Part shown: positions 28,772 to 38,379 of the stretch, in pieces
How the letters are laid out: each line of letters opens with the position of its first letter
How positions within the stretch are numbered: position 1 is the first letter of the stretch
DNA from: GWE2-42-39 sp963668595
Lineage (GTDB): Bacteria > Bacteroidota > Bacteroidia > Bacteroidales > Prolixibacteraceae
Reading direction: 5' to 3'
Length of the DNA stretch: 64,000 nucleotides
Assembly (NCBI GenBank): GCA_963668595.1
Contig: OY764876.1
Location: 620,001-684,000 of the forward strand
The notes under the pieces: model-generated
Databases searched by the model: none
What the model saw: the letters and a program-made list of their open reading frames with translations, nothing else
What the model was told of the DNA's origin: nothing
Made by a program: the position numbers and the translations under genes

Positions 28772-29983
28772 TTACTGTAATTCTGTTTTTGTAATTTCAC
28801 CCCAGAACGAGAGTTCGCCGATTACTGTTACTTGTTGGTCTCCCCAAGTTTCAAGATTTTCAATCCGAATAAAGCGGACTTCGACTAAATTATTTACGTC
28901 AAATTCGAAATCCTCACCCTTGTTTTGGAACTCAATATCTTCGGAACTTACTTGTCCAACGGGCAATCCGGATGGTTTAAATGAATGACAATCTTTTAAG
29001 AGTGTCCATCCATCAGTTGGATTCGCAGCATCGTATGGAGGTAGTTTATTAATATCCAGGGTTCCGTAAATTTTAAAGTGTTTGGGATTTCCGTGTTTAT
29101 ACAATTCGTATCCACCTCGTTGGTAAAGTTTAAACCGACTCAATTTGACAGTTGTTCCAAGGTCTATAGTCAGATAATGAGGAAGTGGCTCGAAATTGGT
29201 GTGACCACAGTTCCATTGATCGCTCCACCGATTGTCCCACATTTGGCGAGCATTAAAACCATATTCATCAAAACTCATGTCGTTCGTTAATTTAAAAATG
29301 GAGAACAACGATTTATCTAGAAAATCGTCAGGAATTGGAGTAACCTCAAAATCCACTGTTTCAGATTGGTTTCCCCAGCGATCTTCGACATAGATACCAA
29401 ATTTTGTTTTTTCACTTTTATAACCGCGGAAACTATATGTTCCTGATTTCTGACTGGTGAAAAATGATTCTCTGAAAACCATTTTCTGTTGGATTGAATC
29501 GTACACCAGAATATTGATTGAAACTTCAGCTCTCAATGGATTATCGTATGACACTTTAATCCCGCCGTAATCCACTTCTCCTTTAATAGTTGGGAGTATT
29601 TGCTGAACTGGTGGCAATAGAGGCGATATGGTGACTTTGGTTGGTTGTGATACATTCTCACCGCGATCAACAGCATAAAGCTCAACCGGATATTCTCCCA
29701 TTGCTCCAATACCTTGAATTGATAGTGAATCAATAACCGCCGAAGCTTTTACTTCACGTTGTTTGCCGTTACTGTCGTTAAAAATGGCTTTTACATACAG
29801 AACATCCACATCTGTAGGTGCGGTATAATAAATCACCGCGCCTCCGTGGGTATTAGCAATGCTATCGACAGTTACCTGCCCTGGCGCAATGCCATCGGAT
29901 CCATAGACTTTGTGTTCATCCTCTTTGCATCCTGCATATAATAGGACACCACATAGTATTGATAAGATAATTTTATATTTCAT
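28772..29983 (-). CDS. DUF4959/DUF5126/DUF5000-type lipoprotein (surface glycan-binding)
   Basis: 403 residues. Lipobox at Cys19 (LLYAGCKEDE, acidic residues after the Cys). The N-terminal part (APGQVTVDSIANTHGGAVIYYTAPTDVDVLYVKAIF, compare DUF4959) is followed by a middle domain (GGIKVSYDNPLRAEVSINILVYD, compare DUF5126). The C-terminal discoidin-like domain is DUF5000-like (residues about 235-395, with LTIDLGTTVKLSRFKLYQRGG and FIRIENLETWG). This architecture commonly follows SusC/SusD in PULs of this phylum and is thought to bind the target glycan. A 119-base gap separates it from susD, with no promoter I can support. Confidence 0.85.
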   Translation of the reverse strand: MKYKIILSILCGVLLYAGCKEDEHKVYGSDGIAPGQVTVDSIANTHGGAVIYYTAPTDVDVLYVKAIFNDSNGKQREVKASAVIDSLSIQGIGAMGEYPVELYAVDRGENVSQPTKVTISPLLPPVQQILPTIKGEVDYGGIKVSYDNPLRAEVSINILVYDSIQQKMVFRESFFTSQKSGTYSFRGYKSEKTKFGIYVEDRWGNQSETVDFEVTPIPDDFLDKSLFSIFKLTNDMSFDEYGFNARQMWDNRWSDQWNCGHTNFEPLPHYLTIDLGTTVKLSRFKLYQRGGYELYKHGNPKHFKIYGTLDINKLPPYDAANPTDGWTLLKDCHSFKPSGLPVGQVSSEDIEFQNKGEDFEFDVNNLVEVRFIRIENLETWGDQQVTVIGELSFWGEITKTELQ

Positions 29984-30102
29984 CTGTATTTATTTTTTAT
30001 TTGTCAGATGTAACGAACCTTCAGGTATTTTTGATTTCCGTTCGAGATTCGTTCCATTTTGCAATGTTTTTTTGATAAAATAGTTCGTATAGAATCAAAT
30101 AA

Positions 30103-32031
30103 TTACCATCCTGGACTTTGTACAAGGTTCGGATTGCGTAGCATCTCATTTTGACTAATAGGCCATAAATAATCTTTGGTAAGAAAATCTCTGTAATAAA
30201 TATTTTTTACCTGATAGAAGCCTTTTGTGTCAGCAGCATAGATATTCCATCCGCGTATAGGGCGATTGAAATAATCACCGGCTAATTTCCATCTGCGCAA
30301 GTCCCAGTAACGATGTCCCTCGAAAGCCAGTTCAACCATTCTCTCCCGTTGAATGATTTCGCGCATGCCTTCTTTTGATTTTGGTTTTGCTGGTTGTTTG
30401 GAATACTGAGCCCAAGTACTAACTAAATCCGATCCTTTATCTAATCCAGCTTTGGTTCTTATCCGTTGAATGTATTCATATACTTCTGCATCAGGGGCTT
30501 CTTTTACTTCGTTCAATGCTTCGGCATACATTAAATACAAATCGCTAAGTCGAATAATCGGGAAAGTATAAGCTTCAACTGTTCTTGTTGTTTTCGTTAT
30601 AATATTCTCATAATTAACGAGCTTTTTGGTAAAATATCCGGTGATTGAATAAATCTCAGTACCACTTTTCCCTGATGTTTGTCCGGCTTTTGCATTAAGG
30701 TAGGGGATATTTTCGGTGTTTACGGTTTCCATTGAAAACCATTTGCCTCCATCAAACCCGACATAAGCATAAAACCGAGGTTCGCGGTAAGTATGAAGCT
30801 TTGCTGTGGTATAATATTTCTGTAAATAGTATTTGTGGTCGTCAGCAATTTCGTCTTTTATCTCAGTTGGAATATATCGGTTGACATAGTCCCATGTTTT
30901 ATCTTCGTTAATCGGAACTCCATGAACGGAATAAAAATCTTCGACCATATTGAGGGTGGGGGCATGCGATTTTTTTGTTGATCCAAATTCTGCACTATGA
31001 TCGCCCGTCCAGCGAGGCTGACACCATTCCTGTAATGCCACGGTCCAGTTTGGGCCTACTCCAAAGATTGTTTCTTTGTTATATCTGTCGGTGATTGTTG
31101 CCCTTAAGGTAAGTTCTTCTCTTACGGTTGGACTGATTGCACCTATTGGAAGCAGATCGGTAAAAGAATATAATTCATGACCAGCAGCTTCAGCAGTTTG
31201 GATTGCATCGAGGCAAGCATCTTTGGCTGCAACCCATTTGGCTGCATCAAAGGTTTGATTTATCAGGTTTTCACCTTTCTTATTCGTAAATCCGGCAAAA
31301 TCAGAATTACCATTGAACAACGGACTTGCAGACAGCATCAACACTTTCGCTTTGATGGCTTTTGCTGCCGGCAAAGTAAGTCGTCCATTTTCAGTATGAA
31401 TAAACCTGATTTTATCGGGGAGGTCTCCACTGTTTATGGCTTCATCAAGCAAAGCGACAATGTAATTTACCACTTCATCTACGGGTTGGCGCTCAACATG
31501 TGTTTCCGCTGAACTTGCATCCACGGAAATATTTTTATCAACGATTGGAATTGGTCCGTACATTTGAAGCAGCAAGAAGTGAAAGTAGGCTTTTAAGGTT
31601 TTTGCTTCTGCAATCCATCTTCTTTTCTCATCCATTTCCAAACCCGGAATATCTCTCAGATTTTCAAGAAATATATTACAGTCGCGCAAGCTAACAAACA
31701 GGTTATACGCTCCACGTCTGCCTTCCCAAAAGTTTAGATAAGGGTCAATTGAATTTTGCATGCCCTTTGCTAAACGCAGGCTGGTTTCATTGTTCATATA
31801 GAAATCTTTTTCAGCATAGTACCAGATTTCATCGCCAGCCACCATTGCAAAATTCTGTACCGGATTTGCTTGTTCCGGAATATAACTATAAATAGTTGCT
31901 AAGTATTTCTGTGCAGACTCTCTTGTGTTAAAAGCAATTTCAACTGTTGCGATATTATCGGGTACGATGTCAAGATACGAGTCGCAACCAAAGAGAAAAA
32001 ACGCCAGTATGATTAAAATATATCGTTTCAT
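30103..32031 (-). CDS. SusD/RagB-family lipoprotein (PUL B)
   Basis: 642 residues with a lipoprotein signal (ILAFFLFGCDSYLD). SusD features: YLDIVPDNIATVEIAF after the Cys, EAKTLKAYFHFLLLQMYGPIP, IIRLSDLYLMYAEALNEV, RTKAGLDKG, and QRERMVELAFEGHRYWDLRRWK, ending in NPNLVQSPGW. It lies nine bases after the SusC stop and should form the lid of that transporter. Its relatively large size suggests a wide binding surface for a branched glycan, but this is inference. Confidence 0.94.
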   Translation of the reverse strand: MKRYILIILAFFLFGCDSYLDIVPDNIATVEIAFNTRESAQKYLATIYSYIPEQANPVQNFAMVAGDEIWYYAEKDFYMNNETSLRLAKGMQNSIDPYLNFWEGRRGAYNLFVSLRDCNIFLENLRDIPGLEMDEKRRWIAEAKTLKAYFHFLLLQMYGPIPIVDKNISVDASSAETHVERQPVDEVVNYIVALLDEAINSGDLPDKIRFIHTENGRLTLPAAKAIKAKVLMLSASPLFNGNSDFAGFTNKKGENLINQTFDAAKWVAAKDACLDAIQTAEAAGHELYSFTDLLPIGAISPTVREELTLRATITDRYNKETIFGVGPNWTVALQEWCQPRWTGDHSAEFGSTKKSHAPTLNMVEDFYSVHGVPINEDKTWDYVNRYIPTEIKDEIADDHKYYLQKYYTTAKLHTYREPRFYAYVGFDGGKWFSMETVNTENIPYLNAKAGQTSGKSGTEIYSITGYFTKKLVNYENIITKTTRTVEAYTFPIIRLSDLYLMYAEALNEVKEAPDAEVYEYIQRIRTKAGLDKGSDLVSTWAQYSKQPAKPKSKEGMREIIQRERMVELAFEGHRYWDLRRWKLAGDYFNRPIRGWNIYAADTKGFYQVKNIYYRDFLTKDYLWPISQNEMLRNPNLVQSPGW

Positions 32032-32040
32032 AACTTTATT

Positions 32041-35000
32041 TTAGAAGTTTACATTTACACCAAGGTTGAATACTTTTTGAATAGGGTAACCTAAACCGTT
32101 TCCACCCATCTCAACATCCCATAATTTAAATTTACTTATTGTAAGTAGATTTGTGCCGCTCAGGTAGAATCTCATCGAAGAAATTCCAGCTTTTTTTATA
32201 AAACTATCTTTAGGAAGAGTGTAGCCAAGCTCAACAGATTTTAGTCTTAAGAAAGCCCCATTGCGAATAAACCAAGTGCTTGTTTGACGATTGTTCTCGA
32301 CAATTTGGTTAGAAAAACGCGGCCATGCAGCATATAAATTCCGGTTATCTTCGGACCAGTGATCATTTGCCCATACAGACAGCAGTGCATTGTTCCCAAT
32401 TCTATTGTTCCAATCGTCGCTCTGTGTGTCTTTATCATTAATATCGATAAAAGGTGCAGTCTTATAAGTGTCAATAAAGAAAGAAGATAGTGCTGATCCC
32501 TGAAAGAAAAAGGAGAAATCAAAATCTTTATATCCGGTTGAAGCTCCAAATCCATACATTATCTCCGGGTCTGTTGGATAGCCAATTGGAACAATATCAT
32601 TTTCATCGATACGACCATCTTCATTGATGTCTTTGTATTTGATGTCACCAGCCATGTACTCTCCAAAGGTTTGAAGCGGCGAATTAGCGATATCAGCCTC
32701 GTCAACAAAAAGTCGTTCGGCAATGTACCCATACTGTTGATTTAGCGAGTTCCCTAATCTGGATTTCCAAGGCAACCCTGCCCCAACGTAATTGAGTTCT
32801 TCATAAACTTCAAACTTGCTGGTCGCATAAGTTATATTTCCACGAGCCATCACCCAAAATGCTTTTGAAAAGCTGTGGTTGAAGTCGATCGACGCTTCAA
32901 AACCTTTGGATGAAGCTTCACCGATATTGGCTTTCAAAGGAACTTGTAATCCCATTGAACTTGGAACCTGTGAGCGATCCATAAGAATGTTTGAACGATA
33001 TTCATAGAAATAATCAGCCTGGATTTCAAGCTTATTGAATAGTCCCATTTCAATTCCGATATCAGTCATCCGTGCTTTTTCCCACGAGATTTGATTATTG
33101 CTGTACCGGTCAATGCTAATTCCGGAAATGCCATTGAGATAATTTTGTCCAAAAGTTGTTCCTAAGTTGCCATTGTTCATATTTACCTGCGAAATATAGA
33201 AAAAGCGGTCATCTTCGCTTCCAATAGCATCATTACCAACCAATCCATGAGTGGCTTTAAACTTGAGTTTATTAACAACCTTACTTATTGGTAACCAGAA
33301 TTTTTCGTTTGATGCAATCCATCCAATACCCACGGAAGGGAATAAGCCAAAGCGTTCTTTTGCTGCGAATCTTTCGGAGCCATTGTATCCAAAATTTAAT
33401 TCTCCAAAATAACGATTGTCGTAAGCATAGGTGAAACGGCCGGAAAGCCCAATGTTTCTGTATGGCAGCGATTTTTGTAAACTACCGGCATTGGCAAGTT
33501 TCATTTCGCGCATAATTCCGACAAGCATACCAGTAACCGTATGTTTTTCTTTAAATGTACGGTTGTAATTCATTGCTCCTTCAAAATAAAATGAAGTTGT
33601 AATTTTTTTATCCCCTTCGTTATATTGCAGGTATTCAGTTCCTCCCTGAGGATTTAGTTCAAATAAGGAATATTTGTCAATTCCGGCATCATAACTGGAA
33701 AGAGAATAGTAAAATGGGGAATATGACCGGTTTACATTGAAAAACGATTCACGGGTGGTATTTCCCAATCCTCGTATCGATAAGCCCTCTGTTATAAAAT
33801 TCAGGTCTTGCTTTAATTCAACGACGGCAAGAATATTACTACGACTTTCGTCTTTGTATCCTTTTACCATATCGGCATATGGGTTCAGATAATCACCGTG
33901 TTGACCAGCATTTCCAAACAAAATATGTTGCGAATATTTATTTCTTTCATCCGGTTCAAAATATTTTGGATATAGAACAGGATTTGTTTGCAATGCTTTT
34001 CTGAATAACGTTTCTCCTCCGTCAAGTGGTCCGTTGTAATCATCAAAATTACCATTGAATCGAACAATAACTTCGGTACTCTTGGTCACGTTTATATTTA
34101 CATTTGAGCGTAACGATATTCTATTCAGTTTGACATTGTTGTTGAAACTGTTTCGTTTATCAACTTTCAGAATCCCATTGTCGGTATTTATTGTACCTGC
34201 CAAATAGTAACGAGAAACCTTACCTCCACCACTCAAGTTGAAGTTAAGCCTGTCGTTTATGGCTTGTTTGGCAAACATCTCATCGAACCAGTTAACAGCC
34301 GGATAGGCATATGCATTTCGGTTTGCCTGTTCTGTCATTTTTATTTTTTCTAATGAGTAAGCCCGGCCTCCAAGCGGATCTCTTGTCAGGATGGCTTCAT
34401 TATGCATTTTCATATAGGTTACAGGGTCTGCAATATCCAACATTCGGGTGGGTAACGAAGCTGATTTTTCGTATCTGATGTTAAGCGATGCCGCTCCTTC
34501 TTTTCCCTCTTTTGTAGCAACTAGTATTACTCCGTTTGCTCCACGAGCTCCGTATAACGCAGTTGCAGTGGCATCTTTCATAATCGAAAAACTGGCTATG
34601 TCATCCGGTTGTAAACGGGCAAGATCGGAGGTCGATAGTTCGATTCCATCAATCAGAATTAACGGAGATTTTTTATACCCAAACGTTGTTACTCCCCGGA
34701 CAAAGAATTCAGCGTTGTCTTTACCAGGTTCGCCACTACGCTGATACGAAATCATACCCGGAATACGTCCGGCTAATGCGGTGGTTAGGTTACTTGCCGG
34801 AATCTTTAAATCGGCTGGTTTAACCGTTGAAATGGACGCGATTACGCTTTCCTTTTTTTGCTTGCCGAAAGCAACAATGGTTACTTCTTCGAGCTCATCT
34901 TGTTTTTCTTTCAGCGTAATCGTTAAGTCTTTCTGACCGGTGTATTCAATTACCTGACTTTCCATTCCGATAAATGATACTACGATTTTGTCGCCAACAT

Positions 35001-35307
35001 TTCCGTTAATGCTGAATGCTCCGTTACCATCGGTAATTGATCCCCCGGTTAATCCGGCGATAACAATGGTTGCTCCGGGTAGTGGAGCTCCATTCTCGTC
35101 AACCACTTTTCCTTTAATGTTTGCTGGTTGTTCAGCAGGAGATTTCAGGTCGGTAAATTCAAAAACTTTTTCTGAGTAGAGAGAATTTGAACCTACAGCG
35201 TTGGGAGGCATCATTAAAATAATGCACAAGGCACATGTTACTTGTAATGCATCCACGCACTTAAATTTCATTCTACTGAAAGAATGAGACAATTTGTTTT
35301 TTTTCAT
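32041..35307 (-). CDS. SusC/RagA-type TonB-dependent transporter (PUL B)
   Basis: 1088 residues, first gene of the minus-strand mannoside operon. It starts with a long n-region (MKKNKLSHSFSRMKFKC) and a hydrophobic signal. Residues 41-63 (SNSLYSEKVFEFTDLKSPAEQPA) precede a carboxypeptidase-D-like domain (IKGKVVDENGAPLPGATIVIAG). The TonB-box region is DELEEVTIVAFG, followed by plug motifs FFVRGVTTFG, LILIDGIELS and MKDATATALYGARGANGVILVATKEG, and a C-terminal barrel ending LGVNVNF. The long n-region is typical of STN-containing SusC proteins, but the STN domain itself is absent, so signalling through an anti-sigma factor is unlikely. Confidence 0.95.
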   Translation of the reverse strand: MKKNKLSHSFSRMKFKCVDALQVTCALCIILMMPPNAVGSNSLYSEKVFEFTDLKSPAEQPANIKGKVVDENGAPLPGATIVIAGLTGGSITDGNGAFSINGNVGDKIVVSFIGMESQVIEYTGQKDLTITLKEKQDELEEVTIVAFGKQKKESVIASISTVKPADLKIPASNLTTALAGRIPGMISYQRSGEPGKDNAEFFVRGVTTFGYKKSPLILIDGIELSTSDLARLQPDDIASFSIMKDATATALYGARGANGVILVATKEGKEGAASLNIRYEKSASLPTRMLDIADPVTYMKMHNEAILTRDPLGGRAYSLEKIKMTEQANRNAYAYPAVNWFDEMFAKQAINDRLNFNLSGGGKVSRYYLAGTINTDNGILKVDKRNSFNNNVKLNRISLRSNVNINVTKSTEVIVRFNGNFDDYNGPLDGGETLFRKALQTNPVLYPKYFEPDERNKYSQHILFGNAGQHGDYLNPYADMVKGYKDESRSNILAVVELKQDLNFITEGLSIRGLGNTTRESFFNVNRSYSPFYYSLSSYDAGIDKYSLFELNPQGGTEYLQYNEGDKKITTSFYFEGAMNYNRTFKEKHTVTGMLVGIMREMKLANAGSLQKSLPYRNIGLSGRFTYAYDNRYFGELNFGYNGSERFAAKERFGLFPSVGIGWIASNEKFWLPISKVVNKLKFKATHGLVGNDAIGSEDDRFFYISQVNMNNGNLGTTFGQNYLNGISGISIDRYSNNQISWEKARMTDIGIEMGLFNKLEIQADYFYEYRSNILMDRSQVPSSMGLQVPLKANIGEASSKGFEASIDFNHSFSKAFWVMARGNITYATSKFEVYEELNYVGAGLPWKSRLGNSLNQQYGYIAERLFVDEADIANSPLQTFGEYMAGDIKYKDINEDGRIDENDIVPIGYPTDPEIMYGFGASTGYKDFDFSFFFQGSALSSFFIDTYKTAPFIDINDKDTQSDDWNNRIGNNALLSVWANDHWSEDNRNLYAAWPRFSNQIVENNRQTSTWFIRNGAFLRLKSVELGYTLPKDSFIKKAGISSMRFYLSGTNLLTISKFKLWDVEMGGNGLGYPIQKVFNLGVNVNF

Positions 35308-35604
35308 AGATCACATTTGGTTCGTTAATTATTCTAAATCTGCCTTTCTCCGAGATGAGAGTTTTTTCAGATTTAATTGCGAATCTATTTTTAGGCGATT
35401 ATTGCTTTCCTTAATGAAGAGTTAATGAACGATTAATTTTAAATAATAAATATTAATCCATATGTATTGTTTTGATATACATTTAGTTGTTGCTTGTTGG
35501 TGATTTTTTACTGGTTTGTGAAAAAATGGAGTACGCTGATTTTTATTCTGTGATACCCGGATTAATTTCCTACATTTATCAGCCGGAAGTAAGTGTGACG
35601 AAAG
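35308..35604. promoter_or_regulatory. Divergent intergenic region between PUL B susC and the kelch regulator
   Basis: This non-coding stretch of 297 bases probably holds both promoters. Visible symmetric elements are TAAATCTG (35335-35342) with CAGATTTA (35368-35375), which would form a leader hairpin or operator on the susC side, AGATT/AATCT at 35369-35386, and ATGTAT/ATACAT (35462-35467 and 35477-35482) in the middle. No exact TAnnTTTG box was found in either direction, which fits a requirement for an activator. Confidence 0.4.
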
Positions 35605-38127
35605 ATGAAAGTTTTTCTGTTGATATTTTTATGTGTACTAATGTTGATTACGGAAAGTGCTTTTTCGCAAGGCCTCTGGTTTAAATCAACTCAGCAAAGT
35701 CAAATTGCAGATCGTACTTCGTATTCGGTCTTTGCAGAGCGTGTACCTTTATTTAAAGAGAAACTCAATGTCTCGTTTGAGTTATCCATTCTCGACCCGA
35801 ATTCATTTGGATTTATATGTGTGGTTGATGCCGAAAAATCGAATAAAGATTATTCGTTGTCGTATGTAAAAGGGAACGAAAATCTGTCGTATTTAAAATT
35901 GAATTTGAAAGGTGAAGAAAACCTGCTTACGGTTCCGGTTGAAGCTTCCTTGCTAGGAAAGGGACAGTGGATAAAAGTAAATCTCGATTTTCGGACAAAA
36001 GAAAAGCAAGTTCATGTAACGGTGAATTCTGAAAAATTTGAAGTGAAAGAATCGGAGCTGAACGATTTGGTAAATGCTCGTATTTACTTCGGAAAAAATG
36101 AAAATGTAATTGATATTCCATCGTTTGCTATCCGCAATCTGACGGTTAGTAACTCTCGCGAAACATATAATTTTCAGTTTAAAGAATACGCTGGAAATGA
36201 AGTGCACGATCAGCATGGGAATGCCATCGGATGGGTTGAAAACCCATTTTGGCTGATCAATGATTCGTACCATTGGAAACCTCGGTTTTCGTATTCTGTC
36301 GATCAGATTGTGGCGGTAAATTACGATACTATCAGTCAGAAAATTCTTGTGGCCGGAAGCGATTCGCTTATTCTGTTCGACATGCAACGCAATATTATTG
36401 AACGACATGCCTTCATGAATAAGCTGGAAGTTCCCCTGCGGCTTGAGACCAGTTTTTTTGCCAACGGAAAGTTTTTTGTTTATGAAGTGAATGATGTAAG
36501 ACCTGAATTGCCGACTATCGCTTCGTTAGACTTGGCAACACTTAGTTGGACAAATAATAGCTTTTCAAGACTGGGGCAGCAACTTCACCATCACAATGCA
36601 TTTCTGGATGCATCCAATGAGCACTTGTTAATTTTTGGCGGATTTGGAAATAATCGATTGTCGAAAGCTTTCTATAGTTATGATATTGCCAATGATTTAT
36701 GGAATTCTGTTGATTTTACCGGTGATGAAATTACCCCTCGTTTTTTTTCCGGAATGGGAAAAAATGACGATCAGTTACTGTTGTTTGGCGGGGTAGGTAA
36801 TAAAACAGGAGATCAAAGTATTGGTAAGATTTATTACTACGACTGTTATGCGATTGATTTGAATACCCGTACAATTAAAAAATTGTGGGAATTGGATCGT
36901 GGAGATAAAAAAATGGTTTCGACGCGCGAGCTGGTGATGGCTGATGATCAAAAGTCATTTTATACGCTTTGCTACCCGGAATATATTCCGCAGACTTATC
37001 TGAAATTGTATCGATACGATATAAAAAATGGGAATTATTCCATTCTTGGCGATTCCATTCCAATGATTTCCGAAGAAATTCAGACCAATGCAAATTTATA
37101 TCTGAATAATAAAACGAAAGAGTTGTACTGTATAACACAGGAAGTACGCAGAGGAAATACAAACCTGAAAATATATTCGATTGATAATCCTCCGATTTCG
37201 GCCGGCGACCTGTATGTGAATCCAACAAAAAAATCAGGATTGGGTTATTGGCTTTTGGGAGGGATTATATTCTTGGTGCTTGGTGGTTCTTTTGTTTTTT
37301 ATTTCAGAAAAAGAAAAACGAATAAGGTTTTGCCCCCGGTTAATGCTCCCAATAAAGTGGTACGTGTTCAGCAAGCCAGAAGAAATGCAGTATATATTTT
37401 TGGTGTATTTACCGTTTATAATCGCGACGGACAGGATTGTTCGTATTTGTTTAGTCCGCAGGTAAAACATTTATTTTTGTTGATTCTGTTGCGTAGTGTT
37501 TCCGGGGAAGATGGAATTACTTCGGAGGAAATTTATAATTTGCTTTGGCCCGGAAAACCGCTTAAAAATGCGAAGAATCTGAAAGGGGTGACGGTGAATA
37601 AAGTGCGTACAATATTGAATGATATTGACGGGATTGAGCTTTTGTTGGATAAGCAACATTTCCGGTTTCAGGTTACTGATGCTTTTTATTGTGATTACTT
37701 CGATCTCAAATCGCTTGACTTGCTTGTTGCCGATAAAATTGATGAATACGATCATTGTCGTTTAGTCGAAATTACCTCACGGGGAGCTTTTCTTCAATCG
37801 GGAGATAATGAATTATTTGATCCGCATAAACGAGATTTTGCTGACCATTTATTGGTATTGGTCCCCGATATTCTTCGCTATTATTATTCTCTGAATGAGT
37901 TTTCGAAAGTGATTGATATGGCCGGAGTACTCTATTGTGTGGACGATTTAAATGAATGTGCTTTCTATTACATTGTTAGTGCATCCTTGCGTTTGGGCGA
38001 CGAACTGTTGGCTAAGAAATATTACAATAGTTATATTCTGAGACATCGGAAAATGCAAGGTGAAGATTACAATGTATTGTATCCGGAACTAGTGAAGATT
38101 GCTTCAAAATATGTAAAGAAAAGTTAG
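35605..38127 (+). CDS. Transmembrane one-component regulator: exported lectin-like + kelch sensor, TM helix, cytoplasmic winged-helix/BTAD-like domain
   Basis: 840 residues. A signal peptide (1-21, ending SAFSQ) is followed by a LamG/concanavalin-like beta-domain (about 25-190, GKGQWIKVNLDFR), then a kelch-type beta-propeller (about 215-535) with HLLIFGGFGNN near 345 and QLLLFGGVGNK near 392. One transmembrane helix (about 547-569, GYWLLGGIIFLVLGG) is followed by RKRK, placing the C-terminus in the cytoplasm. Residues about 595-700 form an OmpR/SARP-like winged helix (YIFGVFTVYNRDG, SEEIYNLLWPGKPLKNAKN, KGVTVNKVRTIL); the rest resembles a helical BTAD/TPR domain. I infer that it senses glycan or an envelope ligand outside and binds DNA inside, controlling the divergent mannoside operon. 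Galactose-oxidase enzyme activity is an alternative label from the kelch repeats, but no copper-ligand pattern was noted. The domain calls are by eye. Confidence 0.75.
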   Translation: MKVFLLIFLCVLMLITESAFSQGLWFKSTQQSQIADRTSYSVFAERVPLFKEKLNVSFELSILDPNSFGFICVVDAEKSNKDYSLSYVKGNENLSYLKLNLKGEENLLTVPVEASLLGKGQWIKVNLDFRTKEKQVHVTVNSEKFEVKESELNDLVNARIYFGKNENVIDIPSFAIRNLTVSNSRETYNFQFKEYAGNEVHDQHGNAIGWVENPFWLINDSYHWKPRFSYSVDQIVAVNYDTISQKILVAGSDSLILFDMQRNIIERHAFMNKLEVPLRLETSFFANGKFFVYEVNDVRPELPTIASLDLATLSWTNNSFSRLGQQLHHHNAFLDASNEHLLIFGGFGNNRLSKAFYSYDIANDLWNSVDFTGDEITPRFFSGMGKNDDQLLLFGGVGNKTGDQSIGKIYYYDCYAIDLNTRTIKKLWELDRGDKKMVSTRELVMADDQKSFYTLCYPEYIPQTYLKLYRYDIKNGNYSILGDSIPMISEEIQTNANLYLNNKTKELYCITQEVRRGNTNLKIYSIDNPPISAGDLYVNPTKKSGLGYWLLGGIIFLVLGGSFVFYFRKRKTNKVLPPVNAPNKVVRVQQARRNAVYIFGVFTVYNRDGQDCSYLFSPQVKHLFLLILLRSVSGEDGITSEEIYNLLWPGKPLKNAKNLKGVTVNKVRTILNDIDGIELLLDKQHFRFQVTDAFYCDYFDLKSLDLLVADKIDEYDHCRLVEITSRGAFLQSGDNELFDPHKRDFADHLLVLVPDILRYYYSLNEFSKVIDMAGVLYCVDDLNECAFYYIVSASLRLGDELLAKKYYNSYILRHRKMQGEDYNVLYPELVKIASKYVKKS

Positions 38128-38245
38128 CCGTTTGGGGGCTTTTCAAAACGAGGCATATAAAAAAATCAACATAAAATATTTCTGTTTCTATTGTTTTTGC
38201 AGTTAGCAATATAAAGATGTAATAGTTTCTAATTTGAACGAAAAA

Positions 38246-38275
38246 GTTGGTGCAAATAAGAAATAATTATATTTG
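38246..38275 (+). promoter_or_regulatory. Bacteroidota-type promoter for the sigma/anti-sigma operon
   Basis: TATATTTG at 38268-38275 is an exact TAnnTTTG -7 box. GTTG (38246-38249) lies 18 bases upstream as the -33 element. The predicted transcript would start about 38282, leaving a leader of roughly 100 bases before the sigma gene. It lies in the 252-base gap after the kelch regulator, so the sigma operon probably has independent housekeeping expression. Confidence 0.6.
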
Positions 38276-38379
38276 TTTAGGGGTTTAGCAAATCTAGCTC
38301 AACAAGAAAGCAAATCAATTTGTTTCTGAAGTTGAGAGAGTAAGAACGTACAAAAGGGTTTTGTTAAGTTTAATTATTT

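Noticed and set aside
35487..35684. Short open frame of 65 codons in the divergent regulatory region
   Set aside because: It runs into the regulator gene in another frame, has no signal or domain, and lies in promoter sequence.
35605..38127. Annotation of the kelch protein as a galactose oxidase enzyme
   Set aside because: Kelch repeats alone suggest that label, but the TM helix and winged-helix C-terminus fit a regulator and I saw no copper-ligand pattern.
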